Origin: Bog-532 sp963732345
Lineage (GTDB): Bacteria; Actinomycetota; Actinomycetes; Streptosporangiales; Streptosporangiaceae
DNA: 64,000 nt
Assembly (NCBI GenBank): GCA_963732345.1
Contig: CAVSZI010000018.1
Span: 248,001 to 312,000 of the forward strand
Reading direction: 5' to 3'
Shown here piece after piece: positions 32,755-41,307 of this stretch. Each line of letters starts with the position of its first letter. Positions within the stretch are counted from its first letter, which is position 1. The notes under the pieces are model-generated. The model did no database searches and had not been told where the DNA came from. It saw nothing but the letters and a program-made list of their open reading frames with translations. Made by a program: the position numbers and the translations under genes.

Positions 32755-33726
32755 CTACAGGGGAGCCTGGTAGCTGCCGACCCAGTGAATCTTCAGCCAG
32801 AGCATCGCCGAGGCCCACGCCCCCGTGACCTCGAGCACGCCCACCGCGACGAGCAGCGCCCCGCCGATCCGGGTCACCAGGCGGGCGTGCCGGCGGGCGT
32901 AGCCGAAAACGCGCATGCTGCGCTGGAAGGCGACCGAAACGATCAGGAACGGCACACCCAGGCCGAGGCCGTAGATAAAGGCCAGGAACGCGCCCCGCCC
33001 CGCGGTCCCCGTGGTAGTCGACAGTGCGAGCACGGTGGCGAGCGTGGGGCCGATGCACGGCGTCCACCCCAGCCCGAACATCACCCCGAGCAGGGGCGCC
33101 CCGGCCAGGCCGGCCCGCGGCCGCACCGACGGGCGGACCACCCGGCCCGCGAGGGGAAACCGGTCGAAGACGCCCGCGAACAGCAGGCCGAGCACGATCG
33201 TGAGGGAGCCGAGCACCGCTGTTACGCCACCCTGGTGGTGGGCGAGCAGCGTACCGCCGAGGCTGCCCGAGGCGGCGCCGTAGACCGCGAACAGGGCGGA
33301 AAAGCCCAGCACGAAGAGCATGGTCCCGGCGATCGCGCGCCCGCGCCCGGGAGGGCGGGAGGCGGGCGGCGGGCTCGCGCCGGGCGGGTCCGCTGGCCGG
33401 TCGTCCACGGCTAGCCGTGTGCCGCCGTCACCAGTTTCCCGCTCGTCGGCCGCGGCGGCGGCCGCGGTCCCGGCCTGCGCCTGGCCGGGCGCGGCGGCAC
33501 GGCGGTCCCCGGCCTGGGGGGCGGTCTTCGCGGCCTGCGCGTCGGTGCCGGACATGCCGGTCGCGTAGGCCAGGTAACCGGGCACCAGCGGCAGGCAGCA
33601 CGGCGACACGAAGGTGATCGCGCCGGCCGCGGCGGCGATGGGGGCAGCCAGGATGAGCGGCCCGGACAAGACCACCTGCTGGATCCCGCTGATGGCTGGT
33701 CGCCTCCTCGCCAAGTCGTTCCCCAT
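32755..33726 (-). CDS. ccdA: Cytochrome c biogenesis protein CcdA-like
   Basis: A 323-residue membrane protein of the CcdA/DsbD transmembrane family that passes reducing equivalents across the membrane to c-type cytochrome or thiol partners. Both half-sites are present: F-V-S-P-C-C-L-P-L-V-P-G-Y in helix 1 and G-W-T-P-C-I-G-P-T in helix 4. Between the first two helices sits a hydrophilic Ala/Pro/Asp-rich insertion of about 75 residues, unusual for a family whose members are normally about 240 residues. The Cys pair is intact, so function is likely preserved. No ResB/ResC partner genes are in the window. Confidence 0.85.
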   Translation of the reverse strand: MGNDLARRRPAISGIQQVVLSGPLILAAPIAAAAGAITFVSPCCLPLVPGYLAYATGMSGTDAQAAKTAPQAGDRRAAAPGQAQAGTAAAAAADERETGDGGTRLAVDDRPADPPGASPPPASRPPGRGRAIAGTMLFVLGFSALFAVYGAASGSLGGTLLAHHQGGVTAVLGSLTIVLGLLFAGVFDRFPLAGRVVRPSVRPRAGLAGAPLLGVMFGLGWTPCIGPTLATVLALSTTTGTAGRGAFLAFIYGLGLGVPFLIVSVAFQRSMRVFGYARRHARLVTRIGGALLVAVGVLEVTGAWASAMLWLKIHWVGSYQAPL

Positions 33727-33745
33727 TTACTATGGCATGTCGTTG

Positions 33746-33805
33746 CCCGGTCGCACGCATGCCGTCGCCCGGTCGCACGCATGCCGTCGCCCGGTCGCAC
33801 GCACG
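33746..33805. repeat. 22-bp tandem repeat in a divergent spacer
   Basis: CCCGGTCGCACGCATGCCGT plus CG is repeated at 33746-33767 and 33768-33789, with a 16-bp partial third copy to 33805. It occupies the promoter region between ccdA (minus) and the GT87 gene (plus), and includes GCATGC palindromes. Confidence 0.8.
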
Positions 33806-33833
33806 TAACGGCGCGTGCCGATATGGTTGGCAG

Positions 33834-35543
33834 GTGAAATCGGTCCTCGTCCCCCGGGGGGCGGCCGGCCCCGCGCGCCGGGTGCCGGGCCGCCGGCTGC
33901 TCGTCGCCGGCGCGGCCGCGTTCGGTGCGGCCATCGCCCTGTACGCCGTGTACGCCGCGATTCACCCCACCCAATGGACGCTGGATCCTGTTGACCTGGC
34001 TGTCTACCGGTCGGGTGGCCTCATCGTGCGGCACATCCGGCCCGTGTTCGACCCGCGGGTGCAGGCGCCCCTGTACGACTGGGGCGGCTACGGCAGCCTC
34101 GGGCTGAAATTCACCTACACGCCGTTCGCGGCGATCGTCTTCGCCGTCGTGTCGTTCATCCCCTGGTCGGTCCTGCCCAAGCTCTCGATGGGCGTCAACA
34201 TCGCCGCCCTGGTCGCGGCACTGTGGTTCACCTTCGGCGGCCTCGGCTACCGCAACCGGCCCCGGGTGCGCCTGGGCGCGACGCTGCTGGCCTCCGCCGC
34301 GGTGTTCTGGACCGAGCCGGTGGTCCGGACCCTGTACCTCGGCCAGGTCAACCTGGTGCTGATGGCGCTTATCCTCTGGGATCTGTGCCAGCCGGACACC
34401 AAGGCCTCGCGCTGGTGGAAGGGGGCCGGGGTCGGCATCGCGGCTGGCATCAAGCTGGTGCCGCTCGTCTTCATCCCGTACCTGCTGCTCGCGCGGAAGT
34501 TCCGGCAGGCCGCCATGGCCTCCGCCGCTTTCGTGTGCACCGTGCTGCTCGGGTTCGTGATCCAGGGACCCGACTCGTCCAAGTGGTGGTTCGGTGGTCT
34601 CTTCTTCCAGGGCGGCCGGACCGGTTTCACCGGCTGGGAGGGCAACCAGTCGCTGCGCGGCCTGCTCACGCGGCTCGCGGGCAGCATCTCCGGCGCTCAG
34701 ACCAGCTGGATCCTCGCGGCCGTGCTGATCGGGATCACGGGCATCGCCTGTGCGGCGATCCTGGACCGAGCCGGGCATCAGGTGGCGGGCCTGCTCGCCG
34801 CGGCGCTCACCGGCCTGCTGCTCTCGCCGATCAGCTGGGACCATCACTGGGTCTGGACCGCGCCCGCCGTGGCGGTAGCCGGGCACTACGCGGTCCGGTC
34901 CTGGCGCTCCTCCCGGGTCCGCGCGTGGGCCTGGTGGGCTTTGGCTGGGGCCATCCTGGCCGTGTACGGCGCATGGCCGGGCAGTCTGTGGGGTGAGCCC
35001 ACGGACCTGGGCGCATTCTCGCTCGGCATCCTCTGGCAGCCGCCGAACACCGACCCGGCCACGTACTACCAGCACGGGGACCAGCCCTGGTTCGTCGAGT
35101 ACCACTGGCACGGCCTTCAGCTCGTCACCGGCAACGCGTTCATCCTCGGCGGCCTGGCCCTGTTCGTGGTCATCCTCGCGGCTACGGTCCGCGTCGCCGT
35201 CCGGGCGCGGAGGACGCGCTCGCTGCCCGGGGCCAGTGAGGCTAGGGCTCCCGGCGGGGCCCGTTCGGGAGCCGATCCCGCTGGCACCAGCGAGCCGTCG
35301 CGGGCGTTATGCTCCCGGCGGGGATACCCCGAGCTGCCGAGAGCGAGGAAGGTCTCATGCGCCGTGCCACACCGCCGTTCCGTGCCGATCATGTCGGGAG
35401 CCTGCTGCGGCCCGAGCGCCTGCTGCGGGCGCGCGAGGAGTTCGCGGCTGGCCAGCTGCCCGCTCAGGGCCTGCGGGCGGTCGAGGACGACGGTTTCTTC
35501 CTCGAGTACGACGACGCCCGGTCCGGGGGATTCGAGCCACTGA
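33834..35543 (+). CDS. GT87-type polyprenol-phosphate-dependent mannosyltransferase
   Basis: A GT-C membrane protein with about ten helices, close to the GT87/DUF2029 family that includes mycobacterial PimE and related alpha-mannosyltransferases. The first extracytoplasmic loop has P-V-D-L-A-V-Y-R-S-G-G, containing the catalytic Asp expected in GT-C enzymes, and a second motif W-D-H-H-W-V-W is near residue 345. The donor would be polyprenyl-phosphate mannose on the outer face. GTG 33834 opens a basic leader before helix 1. The last 95-100 residues are Ser/Arg/Cys-rich with no helices and overlap the next gene by 187 bp, so the natural stop has probably been lost. Real function ends near residue 465. 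Confidence 0.8.
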   Translation: MKSVLVPRGAAGPARRVPGRRLLVAGAAAFGAAIALYAVYAAIHPTQWTLDPVDLAVYRSGGLIVRHIRPVFDPRVQAPLYDWGGYGSLGLKFTYTPFAAIVFAVVSFIPWSVLPKLSMGVNIAALVAALWFTFGGLGYRNRPRVRLGATLLASAAVFWTEPVVRTLYLGQVNLVLMALILWDLCQPDTKASRWWKGAGVGIAAGIKLVPLVFIPYLLLARKFRQAAMASAAFVCTVLLGFVIQGPDSSKWWFGGLFFQGGRTGFTGWEGNQSLRGLLTRLAGSISGAQTSWILAAVLIGITGIACAAILDRAGHQVAGLLAAALTGLLLSPISWDHHWVWTAPAVAVAGHYAVRSWRSSRVRAWAWWALAGAILAVYGAWPGSLWGEPTDLGAFSLGILWQPPNTDPATYYQHGDQPWFVEYHWHGLQLVTGNAFILGGLALFVVILAATVRVAVRARRTRSLPGASEARAPGGARSGADPAGTSEPSRALCSRRGYPELPRARKVSCAVPHRRSVPIMSGACCGPSACCGRARSSRLASCPLRACGRSRTTVSSSSTTTPGPGDSSH

Positions 35544-35791
35544 GGTTCGTTCCGAAGGGGAAAATGGTCGTTCTGGGGCTGGTCACGACCAAGCACGGCG
35601 CCCTTGAGGACGCTGACCAGCTGAAGCGCAGGATCGATGAGGCGTCCCAGTACGTCCCGCTCGACCAGCTCTGCCTGTCCCCGCAGTGCGGTTTCTCCTC
35701 CACGGTCGAAGGCAACGCGCTGACCTACGACGAAGAGGTCGCGAAGCTGCGGCTGATCGTGGACGTGGCCCGCGACGTCTGGGGCGACTGA
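35357..35791 (+). pseudogene. MetE-like methyltransferase gene with a large in-frame internal deletion
   Basis: A 144-residue frame from ATG 35357 with a good ribosome site (GAGGAAGG). The first 44 residues (A-D-H-V-G-S-L-L-R-P) match the start, and the last 100 (G-F-F-L-E-Y-D-D, then L-C-L-S-P-Q-C-G-F-S-S-T) match the end, of the roughly 370-residue cobalamin-independent methionine-synthase-like family (YxjG type). The intervening 220-odd residues are missing at the junction A-V-E-D/D-G-F-F without shifting the frame. One zinc Cys remains, the His/Cys pair is lost, so it cannot work as a methyltransferase. It may still be translated. Confidence 0.75.
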
Positions 35792-35837
35792 CCCTCCGGC
35801 CCCCGGCACTCAGCCCCCCCGGCCCCCGGCACTCAGC

Positions 35838-36740
35838 GTGCTCAGCGACATCTGCGGCCTGCTGGCCTGCCCGGTGTGCGGGCGCGGATTCGCGCCCGCG
35901 TCCCCGCCCGCGTCCCCGTCCGCGTCCGTGTTGCCGCCGGCCTTGCGCTGCGGGAACGGCCACAGCTTCGATATCGCGCGGCACGGCTACGTCAACCTGA
36001 TGACGGGCCACGCGCGCCCGGGCTCGGCCGATACGGCGGAGATGGTGACGGCCCGGCAGGCCTTCCTCGCCGCCGGGCACTACGCGCCGCTGGCAGACGC
36101 GGTGGCGGCCCTCGCCGCCGTGGCGGTGCCCGCGTCCTTCCCGCCCGCCCCGCCCTGTGTGCTCGACGCCGGCTCCGGTCCGGCCTATTACCTCGCGGCC
36201 GTCCTCGACCGTCTCCGCACGCTCCCGGGCTACGCCGGGACAACAGGGCTGGCCATGGATAACTCGGTCCGGGCGCTCCGCTGGGCCGCACGGGCCCACC
36301 CCGCGGCCGGTGCCATCGGGTGGGACGTCTGGAAGCCCTTCCCGGTGCGCGACGGCGTCGCGTCAGTCGTGCTCAACGTCTTCGCCCCGCGCAACGGGCC
36401 GGAATTCCGGCGGGTCCTGCGCAACGACGGTGCGCTCATCGTCGTCACCCCGGGCCCCGGACACCTGGCCGAACTGGTCCGGCACGCCGGCCTGCTGACC
36501 GTGGACGGGCGCAAGGACGAACGGCTGTCCGCCGCGCTCGTCGAGCACTTCTCCCTGGCGAGCCAGCAGGAACTGGCCCTCACGCTCCGGCTGACCCGGT
36601 CCGGGGCCGGAACGCTCGCCGGGATGGGGCCGTCCGCCCGGCACGCCGGCCCGGACGAGACCGGCGCTCGCCTGGCCCTTCTGGCCGAGCCGGTCAGCGT
36701 GACCGCGGCCTTCCGGGTTTCCCTCTACCGTCCCCGGTGA
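35838..36740 (+). CDS. RlmA-family 23S rRNA (guanine-N1) methyltransferase
   Basis: A 300-residue SAM-dependent methyltransferase. An N-terminal zinc finger (C-P-V-C ... R-C-G-N-G-H-S-F-D) and the phrase D-I-A-R-H-G-Y-V-N-L-M are the marks of RlmA/TlrB enzymes, which methylate G745 or G748 in domain II of 23S rRNA (TlrB confers tylosin resistance). The SAM motif is V-L-D-A-G-S-G-P-A-Y-Y. A Pro/Ala/Ser P-A-S-P repeat is inserted inside the finger. GTG 35838 lacks an upstream ribosome site, but the finger begins within 10 residues. Whether it targets G745 or G748, and so affects macrolide sensitivity, is unknown. Confidence 0.85.
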   Translation: MLSDICGLLACPVCGRGFAPASPPASPSASVLPPALRCGNGHSFDIARHGYVNLMTGHARPGSADTAEMVTARQAFLAAGHYAPLADAVAALAAVAVPASFPPAPPCVLDAGSGPAYYLAAVLDRLRTLPGYAGTTGLAMDNSVRALRWAARAHPAAGAIGWDVWKPFPVRDGVASVVLNVFAPRNGPEFRRVLRNDGALIVVTPGPGHLAELVRHAGLLTVDGRKDERLSAALVEHFSLASQQELALTLRLTRSGAGTLAGMGPSARHAGPDETGARLALLAEPVSVTAAFRVSLYRPR

Positions 36741-36922
36741 TCGCCCCGGTGATCCGCTGCCCATGGCCCGTCGGCCCTGGTGAGCCGGGATGCCGGCGGA
36801 CCCGTCACGGTGAGAACGGACGTCCGCAAATGAGCGAATTTGGCCGCACTTCGGGCCAGCCGGCGCCATCTTGGCGCACCGCGCGCCGGCAGTGGCCGTA
36901 TCGGCCAGGTAGGGTCACGGGC

Positions 36923-37585
36923 GTGAGCCAGATCGCTGGGGGCGATGCGAGCACGGGGGACGGTTCCGCCCCTAGCGGAGGCGCCCCGGCCTCCGGCAGC
37001 GACCCCCGGGACCGCGTGCTCACCATCCCGAACGCGCTCAGCGTCGCGCGCCTGCTGGGCGTCCCCGTCTTTCTCTGGCTCGTCCTCGGGCCGAAGGCCG
37101 ACGCCTGGGCCGTCGCCCTGCTCATCGCGTCCGCCCTTACCGACTGGCTGGACGGCAAGATCGCCCGGGCCCTCAACCAGCAGAGCCGGCTTGGCGAGGC
37201 GCTCGACCCGGCCGCTGACCGGCTCTACATCGCCGCCACCCTGGTCGGGCTGGCCGTGCGCGGGATCATCCCGTGGTGGCTGGTGGCGCTGCTCGCGGCG
37301 CGCGAGGTCATCGTGGCCGCGGCGCTGGGTGTGCTGCGCCTGCGGGTCGGCCTCGGTACGCTGCAGGTCAGCTTTGCGGGGAAAACGGCTACGCTTTGCC
37401 TCTTGTACGCGTTCCCGCTGCTGCTCCTCGGGGCGTACGCCGGGACCTGGGCCGAGATCGCCCGCGTCATCGGGTGGGCGTTCGCGATCTGGGGCACGGC
37501 ACTGTACTGGTGGGCGGCGGTCCTCTACCTGGTCCAGGCGCGCGCGCTCGTGACCGGGCGCCTCGTCCCCGGCCCGAATCCATAG
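36923..37585 (+). CDS. CDP-alcohol phosphatidyltransferase (PgsA-like)
   Basis: A 220-residue membrane enzyme. The family signature D-G-x2-A-R-x8-G-x3-D-x3-D is complete as D-W-L-D-G-K-I-A-R ... G-E-A-L-D-P-A-A-D-R, with about five helices. It transfers a phosphatidyl group from CDP-diacylglycerol to an alcohol; relatives in this neighbourhood (mycobacterial PgsA2, Rv1822) are annotated as phosphatidylglycerophosphate or cardiolipin-type synthases. GTG 36923 gives a 28-residue disordered leader. It is followed by the mannose-1-phosphate guanylyltransferase gene, consistent with the conserved cluster. Confidence 0.85.
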   Translation: MSQIAGGDASTGDGSAPSGGAPASGSDPRDRVLTIPNALSVARLLGVPVFLWLVLGPKADAWAVALLIASALTDWLDGKIARALNQQSRLGEALDPAADRLYIAATLVGLAVRGIIPWWLVALLAAREVIVAAALGVLRLRVGLGTLQVSFAGKTATLCLLYAFPLLLLGAYAGTWAEIARVIGWAFAIWGTALYWWAAVLYLVQARALVTGRLVPGPNP

Positions 37586-37738
37586 GCCCCCGGCCCGAAC
37601 CTGTAGGCCCCGATCCAGATCCGGCGGCATAGGTCCCCACGGACACAGCCCCGACGACACAGCCCCGATGACGAGGACACCGGCAACGCGGGCACCGGTT
37701 AACGTAGAAGGCGCATTCCGGAGGGAGCAGCGTAACCG

Positions 37739-40237
37739 TTGAAGGCCGTCGTGATGGCAGGCGGGGAAGGGACGCGGCTGCGTCCTATGACCGCCAACCA
37801 GCCCAAGCCCCTGCTTCCTGTCGTCAACCGGCCCATCATGGAGCACGTCCTGCGGCTGCTCAGGCGGCACGGGTTCACCGACACCGTCGTGACCGTCCAG
37901 TTCCTGGCCGCGCTGGTCCGCAACTACTTCGCTGACGGCGAAGACTTCGGTATGAACCTGCAGTACGCGACCGAGGAGATGCCCCTCGGCACCGCGGGCA
38001 GCGTGCGGAACGCGGAAGACGCCCTGCGCGACGACCCTTTCGTCGTCATCTCCGGTGACGCCCTCACCGACATCGACCTGACGGCCATGGTCCGCTTTCA
38101 CAAGGAGCAGGGCGCACTGGTTACCGTGGGCCTGACCCGGGTGCCCGACCCGCTGGAGTTCGGCATCGTCATCGCCGACGAGGACGGGCGGATCCAGCGG
38201 TTCCTGGAGAAGCCGACCTGGGGCCAGGTGTTCTCGGACACGGTGAATGCCGGCATCTACGTCATGGAGCCGGAGGTCCTGGCCGAGGTGCCGCCGCAGG
38301 AGTCGGTGGACTGGTCCGGCGACGTCTTCCCGAGCCTGCTCAAGCGCGGGGCGCCGCTGTTCGGCTACATATCCGACGGCTATTGGGAGGACGTCGGCAA
38401 TCACGAGAGCTACATGAAAGCGCAGGTCGACGTGCTCGCCCGGAGGGTGAACGTCGACATCGACGGCTTCGAGGTCTCACCCGGCGTGTGGGTCGCGGAA
38501 GGCGCCGAGGTCGATCCGGAGGCGGTGCTCACCGGCCCGCTGTGCATCGGGGACTACGCCAAGGTCGAGGCCGGCGCGCAGCTGCGCGAGTACACGGTGA
38601 TCGGCAGTAACGTCGTGGTCAAGGAGGGCGCGTTCCTGCACCGCGCCGTCGTCCACAACAACGTCTACGTCGGCCAGGGCGCGACCCTGCGCGGCTGTGT
38701 GGTGGGCAAGAACACCGACGTCATGCGGCTGGCCCGGATCGAGGAGGGCGCCGTCGTCGGGGACGAGTGCGTCATCGAGCCGGAGGCGTACCTGTCGGCC
38801 GGGGTGAAGGTCTATCCGTTCAAGACGATCGAGGCCGGCGCGGTCGTCAACAACAGCGTGATCTGGGAGTCCCGCGGCAACCGGACCCTGTTCGGCCAGC
38901 GCGGCGTGTCCGGCCTGGTCAACGTCGAGGTGACGCCCGAACTGTGCGTCCGGCTGGCCAGCGCGTACGCCACCACGCTGAAGAAGGGCTCGACCGTCAC
39001 GACGTCCCGTGACGTGTCCCGCGCCGCGCGCACATTCAAGCGGGCCGTTCAGGGCGCGCTGAACGCCAGCGCGATCAACGTCGTCGACCTGGAGGCGCAG
39101 CCCCTGCCGGTGGCCCGGTTCGAGACCGAGCGCGCCGACTACAGCGGCGGGATCGCGCTGCGGACCACGCCGGGGGACGCGCAGTCGATCGACATCACCT
39201 TCCTGGACGAGCGCGGCGCCGAACTGTCCCAGGCGGCCCAGCGCAAGCTCGAGCGGGTCTTCTCGCGGCAGGAGTACCGGCGGGCGTTCCCGGGCGAGAT
39301 CGCGGACCTCAGCTACCCGCCGCGCGTCGTCGAGTGGTACACCCGCGAACTGCTGCGTTGCGTGGACATGACCGCGGTCCGCGAGAGCGGGATGAAGGTG
39401 GTCGCCGACTGCGCGGGCGGCACCACCTCGCTGGTCATGCCGAGCCTGCTCGGCCGCATCGGCCTCGACGTGCTCACCATCAACGGCCGGCTGGACGAGC
39501 ACACCCCGACTGAGACCGTCGCCCAGCTGCGCGCCGGGCTGCAGCGCCTGTCGGAGGTGGTGTCCTCCTCCCGCGCCTCGTTCGGCGTCCGGTTCGACCC
39601 GGTCGGCGAGCGGATCCGGATCGTGGACGAGAAGGGTGAGATGGTCAGCGACGAGCGGGCGCTGCTCGTCCTGCTCGACCTGGTCGCCGCCGAGCGCAAG
39701 ACCGGCCGGGTCGCGCTGCCGGTGACCACGACGCGGGTCGCCGAGCAGGTCTGCCGGTTCCACGGCGTGGAGGTGAACTGGACGCCGACGTCGATGGACG
39801 CTCTGACCCAGGCGGCCGCGGCCGACGATGTGATCTTCGCCGCGGACGGGCGCGGCGGTTTCGTGGTACCGGAGTTCGCCCGGACGGTGGACGGCATCGC
39901 GACCTTCGCCCGGCTGATCGGGCTCGTGGCGCGGACGCGGCTGACGCTGAGCCAGATCGACGCGCGGATCCCCGACGCGCACCTGCTCAGGCGGTCCATG
40001 CCGACTCCCTGGGCGGCCAAGGGGAGCGTCATGCGGATAGTGGTGGAGGCGGCAGGCACCCGTGAGGTGGACACCACCGACGGCGTGCGAGTGGTAGCGC
40101 CCGACCGGGGCTGGGTCCTCGTGCTGCCCGATCCGGCTGACGCCGTGACGCACCTGTGGGCGGAAGGCACCGACGCCGACACCGCCCAGGTGCTGCTGGA
40201 CGAGTGGGCCCTCGTGGTCGAGCAAGCGGGCCTGTGA
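37739..40237 (+). CDS. Mannose-1-phosphate guanylyltransferase with degenerate phosphomannomutase half
   Basis: An 832-residue protein. Residues 1-235 are a nucleotidyltransferase (M-A-G-G-E-G-T-R-L-R-P; D-W-S-G-D; Y-W-E-D-V-G) making GDP-mannose or a related NDP-sugar. About 245-370 are left-handed beta-helix hexapeptide repeats. From about 385 the protein has the phosphohexomutase fold, but the serine loop TASHNP is R475-T-T-P-G-D480, and the metal loop DGDxDR is D620-P-V-G-E-R625, so the mutase is catalytically dead. This pseudo-mutase is a general feature of such actinobacterial fusions. TTG 37739 opens the family N-terminus KAVVMAGG and stands 13 nt after GGAGGG. Confidence 0.88.
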   Translation: MKAVVMAGGEGTRLRPMTANQPKPLLPVVNRPIMEHVLRLLRRHGFTDTVVTVQFLAALVRNYFADGEDFGMNLQYATEEMPLGTAGSVRNAEDALRDDPFVVISGDALTDIDLTAMVRFHKEQGALVTVGLTRVPDPLEFGIVIADEDGRIQRFLEKPTWGQVFSDTVNAGIYVMEPEVLAEVPPQESVDWSGDVFPSLLKRGAPLFGYISDGYWEDVGNHESYMKAQVDVLARRVNVDIDGFEVSPGVWVAEGAEVDPEAVLTGPLCIGDYAKVEAGAQLREYTVIGSNVVVKEGAFLHRAVVHNNVYVGQGATLRGCVVGKNTDVMRLARIEEGAVVGDECVIEPEAYLSAGVKVYPFKTIEAGAVVNNSVIWESRGNRTLFGQRGVSGLVNVEVTPELCVRLASAYATTLKKGSTVTTSRDVSRAARTFKRAVQGALNASAINVVDLEAQPLPVARFETERADYSGGIALRTTPGDAQSIDITFLDERGAELSQAAQRKLERVFSRQEYRRAFPGEIADLSYPPRVVEWYTRELLRCVDMTAVRESGMKVVADCAGGTTSLVMPSLLGRIGLDVLTINGRLDEHTPTETVAQLRAGLQRLSEVVSSSRASFGVRFDPVGERIRIVDEKGEMVSDERALLVLLDLVAAERKTGRVALPVTTTRVAEQVCRFHGVEVNWTPTSMDALTQAAAADDVIFAADGRGGFVVPEFARTVDGIATFARLIGLVARTRLTLSQIDARIPDAHLLRRSMPTPWAAKGSVMRIVVEAAGTREVDTTDGVRVVAPDRGWVLVLPDPADAVTHLWAEGTDADTAQVLLDEWALVVEQAGL

Positions 40238-40758
40238 CGGGCGGCGGAATCCGCCGGTAACGAACGATTAAGCGGGCGGGTAATCGGCTGCCTCGGTATT
40301 GCCCCGGACGAGCCTGACGATTGGTCATCCGGCGGCATAAGCCGCGCTATGGTGGTGGACTGACTAGGTACGCCATGTCGTGAAGTCCTTTGGCCGTGAG
40401 ACAATTACGCACACTATGGGACACGTGACGCCGCGAGGCTTTTCGCGTCCCGGTGGCGAGTCGCGGGCTGGCGGGCTACGGCCGGGCGGCGTGTGGCGGA
40501 GGTGGAGCGGCGGTGTGGCGCAGACGTCGCGACGGAGACCCGGAGCGGTCCCCGGACGGGGCATCCGCCGGCAGCAGCGGCCAGGCGCCGCGTAGAGGCT
40601 GGCGGCGGCTGCTCGCGTGGCGCATGGACCGGAACAGCCCCGCCCCGGTAACCTGGTCAGCCTCATCCCACGAGCCTGCGTCGCAGGCGCCGGGACCGGG
40701 CCGCGACGAGGCTCCGGCGGAGTGGGACTGGCCCACGGAGGGGAGGCCTGGCGGAGCG
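40238..40758. other. Leader region and possible N-terminal extension of the GarA gene
   Basis: From GTG 40453 the GarA frame is open for 102 codons before ATG 40759. It encodes Gly/Arg-rich then acidic/Pro-rich low-complexity sequence. Some Streptomyces GarA-like proteins have similar long leaders, so part of this may be translated (GTG 40453, ATG 40624 are the candidate starts). A weak promoter TTGGCC, 16 bp, CACTAT is seen around 40389-40416. Nothing else is supported. Confidence 0.4.
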
Positions 40759-41307
40759 ATGGCCAGCGTCTACTGCACACGGTGCGGTCGTCCGAATCCG
40801 GATGACGCACGCTTCTGCTCGAACTGCGGGACTGCCCTGATGCGGGGAGCGGCCGAGGGGGCGGGCGAAACGACCTCGACGATCTCCCTGGACCGGGCCC
40901 AGGCCCTCGACGCCGAGCTGAACGACGAGCCGCTCGCCGATCCGGCGATGCTGGAGGCGCTGCCCGCCGATACGGCGCTGCTGGTGGTGCACCGGGGCCC
41001 GAACGCGGGCAGCCGGTTCCTGCTTGACAGCGAGCTGACCACCGCCGGGCGGCATCCCGACAGCCACATCTTCCTCGATGACGTGACCGTGTCCCGCCGC
41101 CACGCGGAGTTCTACCGGATCGGGAACCGGTTCACCGTCCGCGACGTCGGCAGCCTGAACGGCACCTACGTCAATCGCGACCGGATTGAGGAAACCGAGC
41201 TGTTCAGCGGGGACGAGGTGCAGATCGGCAAGTTCCGGCTCATCTTCATGACGCACCCCCGCCTGCAGGGACAGCGCCGCGGCGGAGGCGCGCAGGATTA
41301 CGCATGA
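40759..41307 (+). CDS. garA: GarA-type FHA regulator with zinc ribbon
   Basis: A 182-residue protein (from ATG 40759) with an N-terminal zinc ribbon C-T-R-C-G ... C-S-N-C-G, the E-T-T-S-T-I-S phosphorylation motif that in GarA is the target of PknB/PknG, and a C-terminal FHA domain (G-R-H-P-D-S, S-R-R-H-A-E-F, N-G-T-Y-V-N). GarA controls glutamate/2-oxoglutarate metabolism by binding dehydrogenases and glutamate synthase according to its phosphorylation. The following ftsR start overlaps its stop by 4 bp, and the order FHA-MerR-nuclease-MerR-gcvP is the conserved actinobacterial one. Confidence 0.9.
   Translation: MASVYCTRCGRPNPDDARFCSNCGTALMRGAAEGAGETTSTISLDRAQALDAELNDEPLADPAMLEALPADTALLVVHRGPNAGSRFLLDSELTTAGRHPDSHIFLDDVTVSRRHAEFYRIGNRFTVRDVGSLNGTYVNRDRIEETELFSGDEVQIGKFRLIFMTHPRLQGQRRGGGAQDYA

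Noticed and set aside
33746..33805. Origin-type iterons
   Set aside because: Only two full 22-bp copies, no AT-rich stretch and no replication gene nearby.
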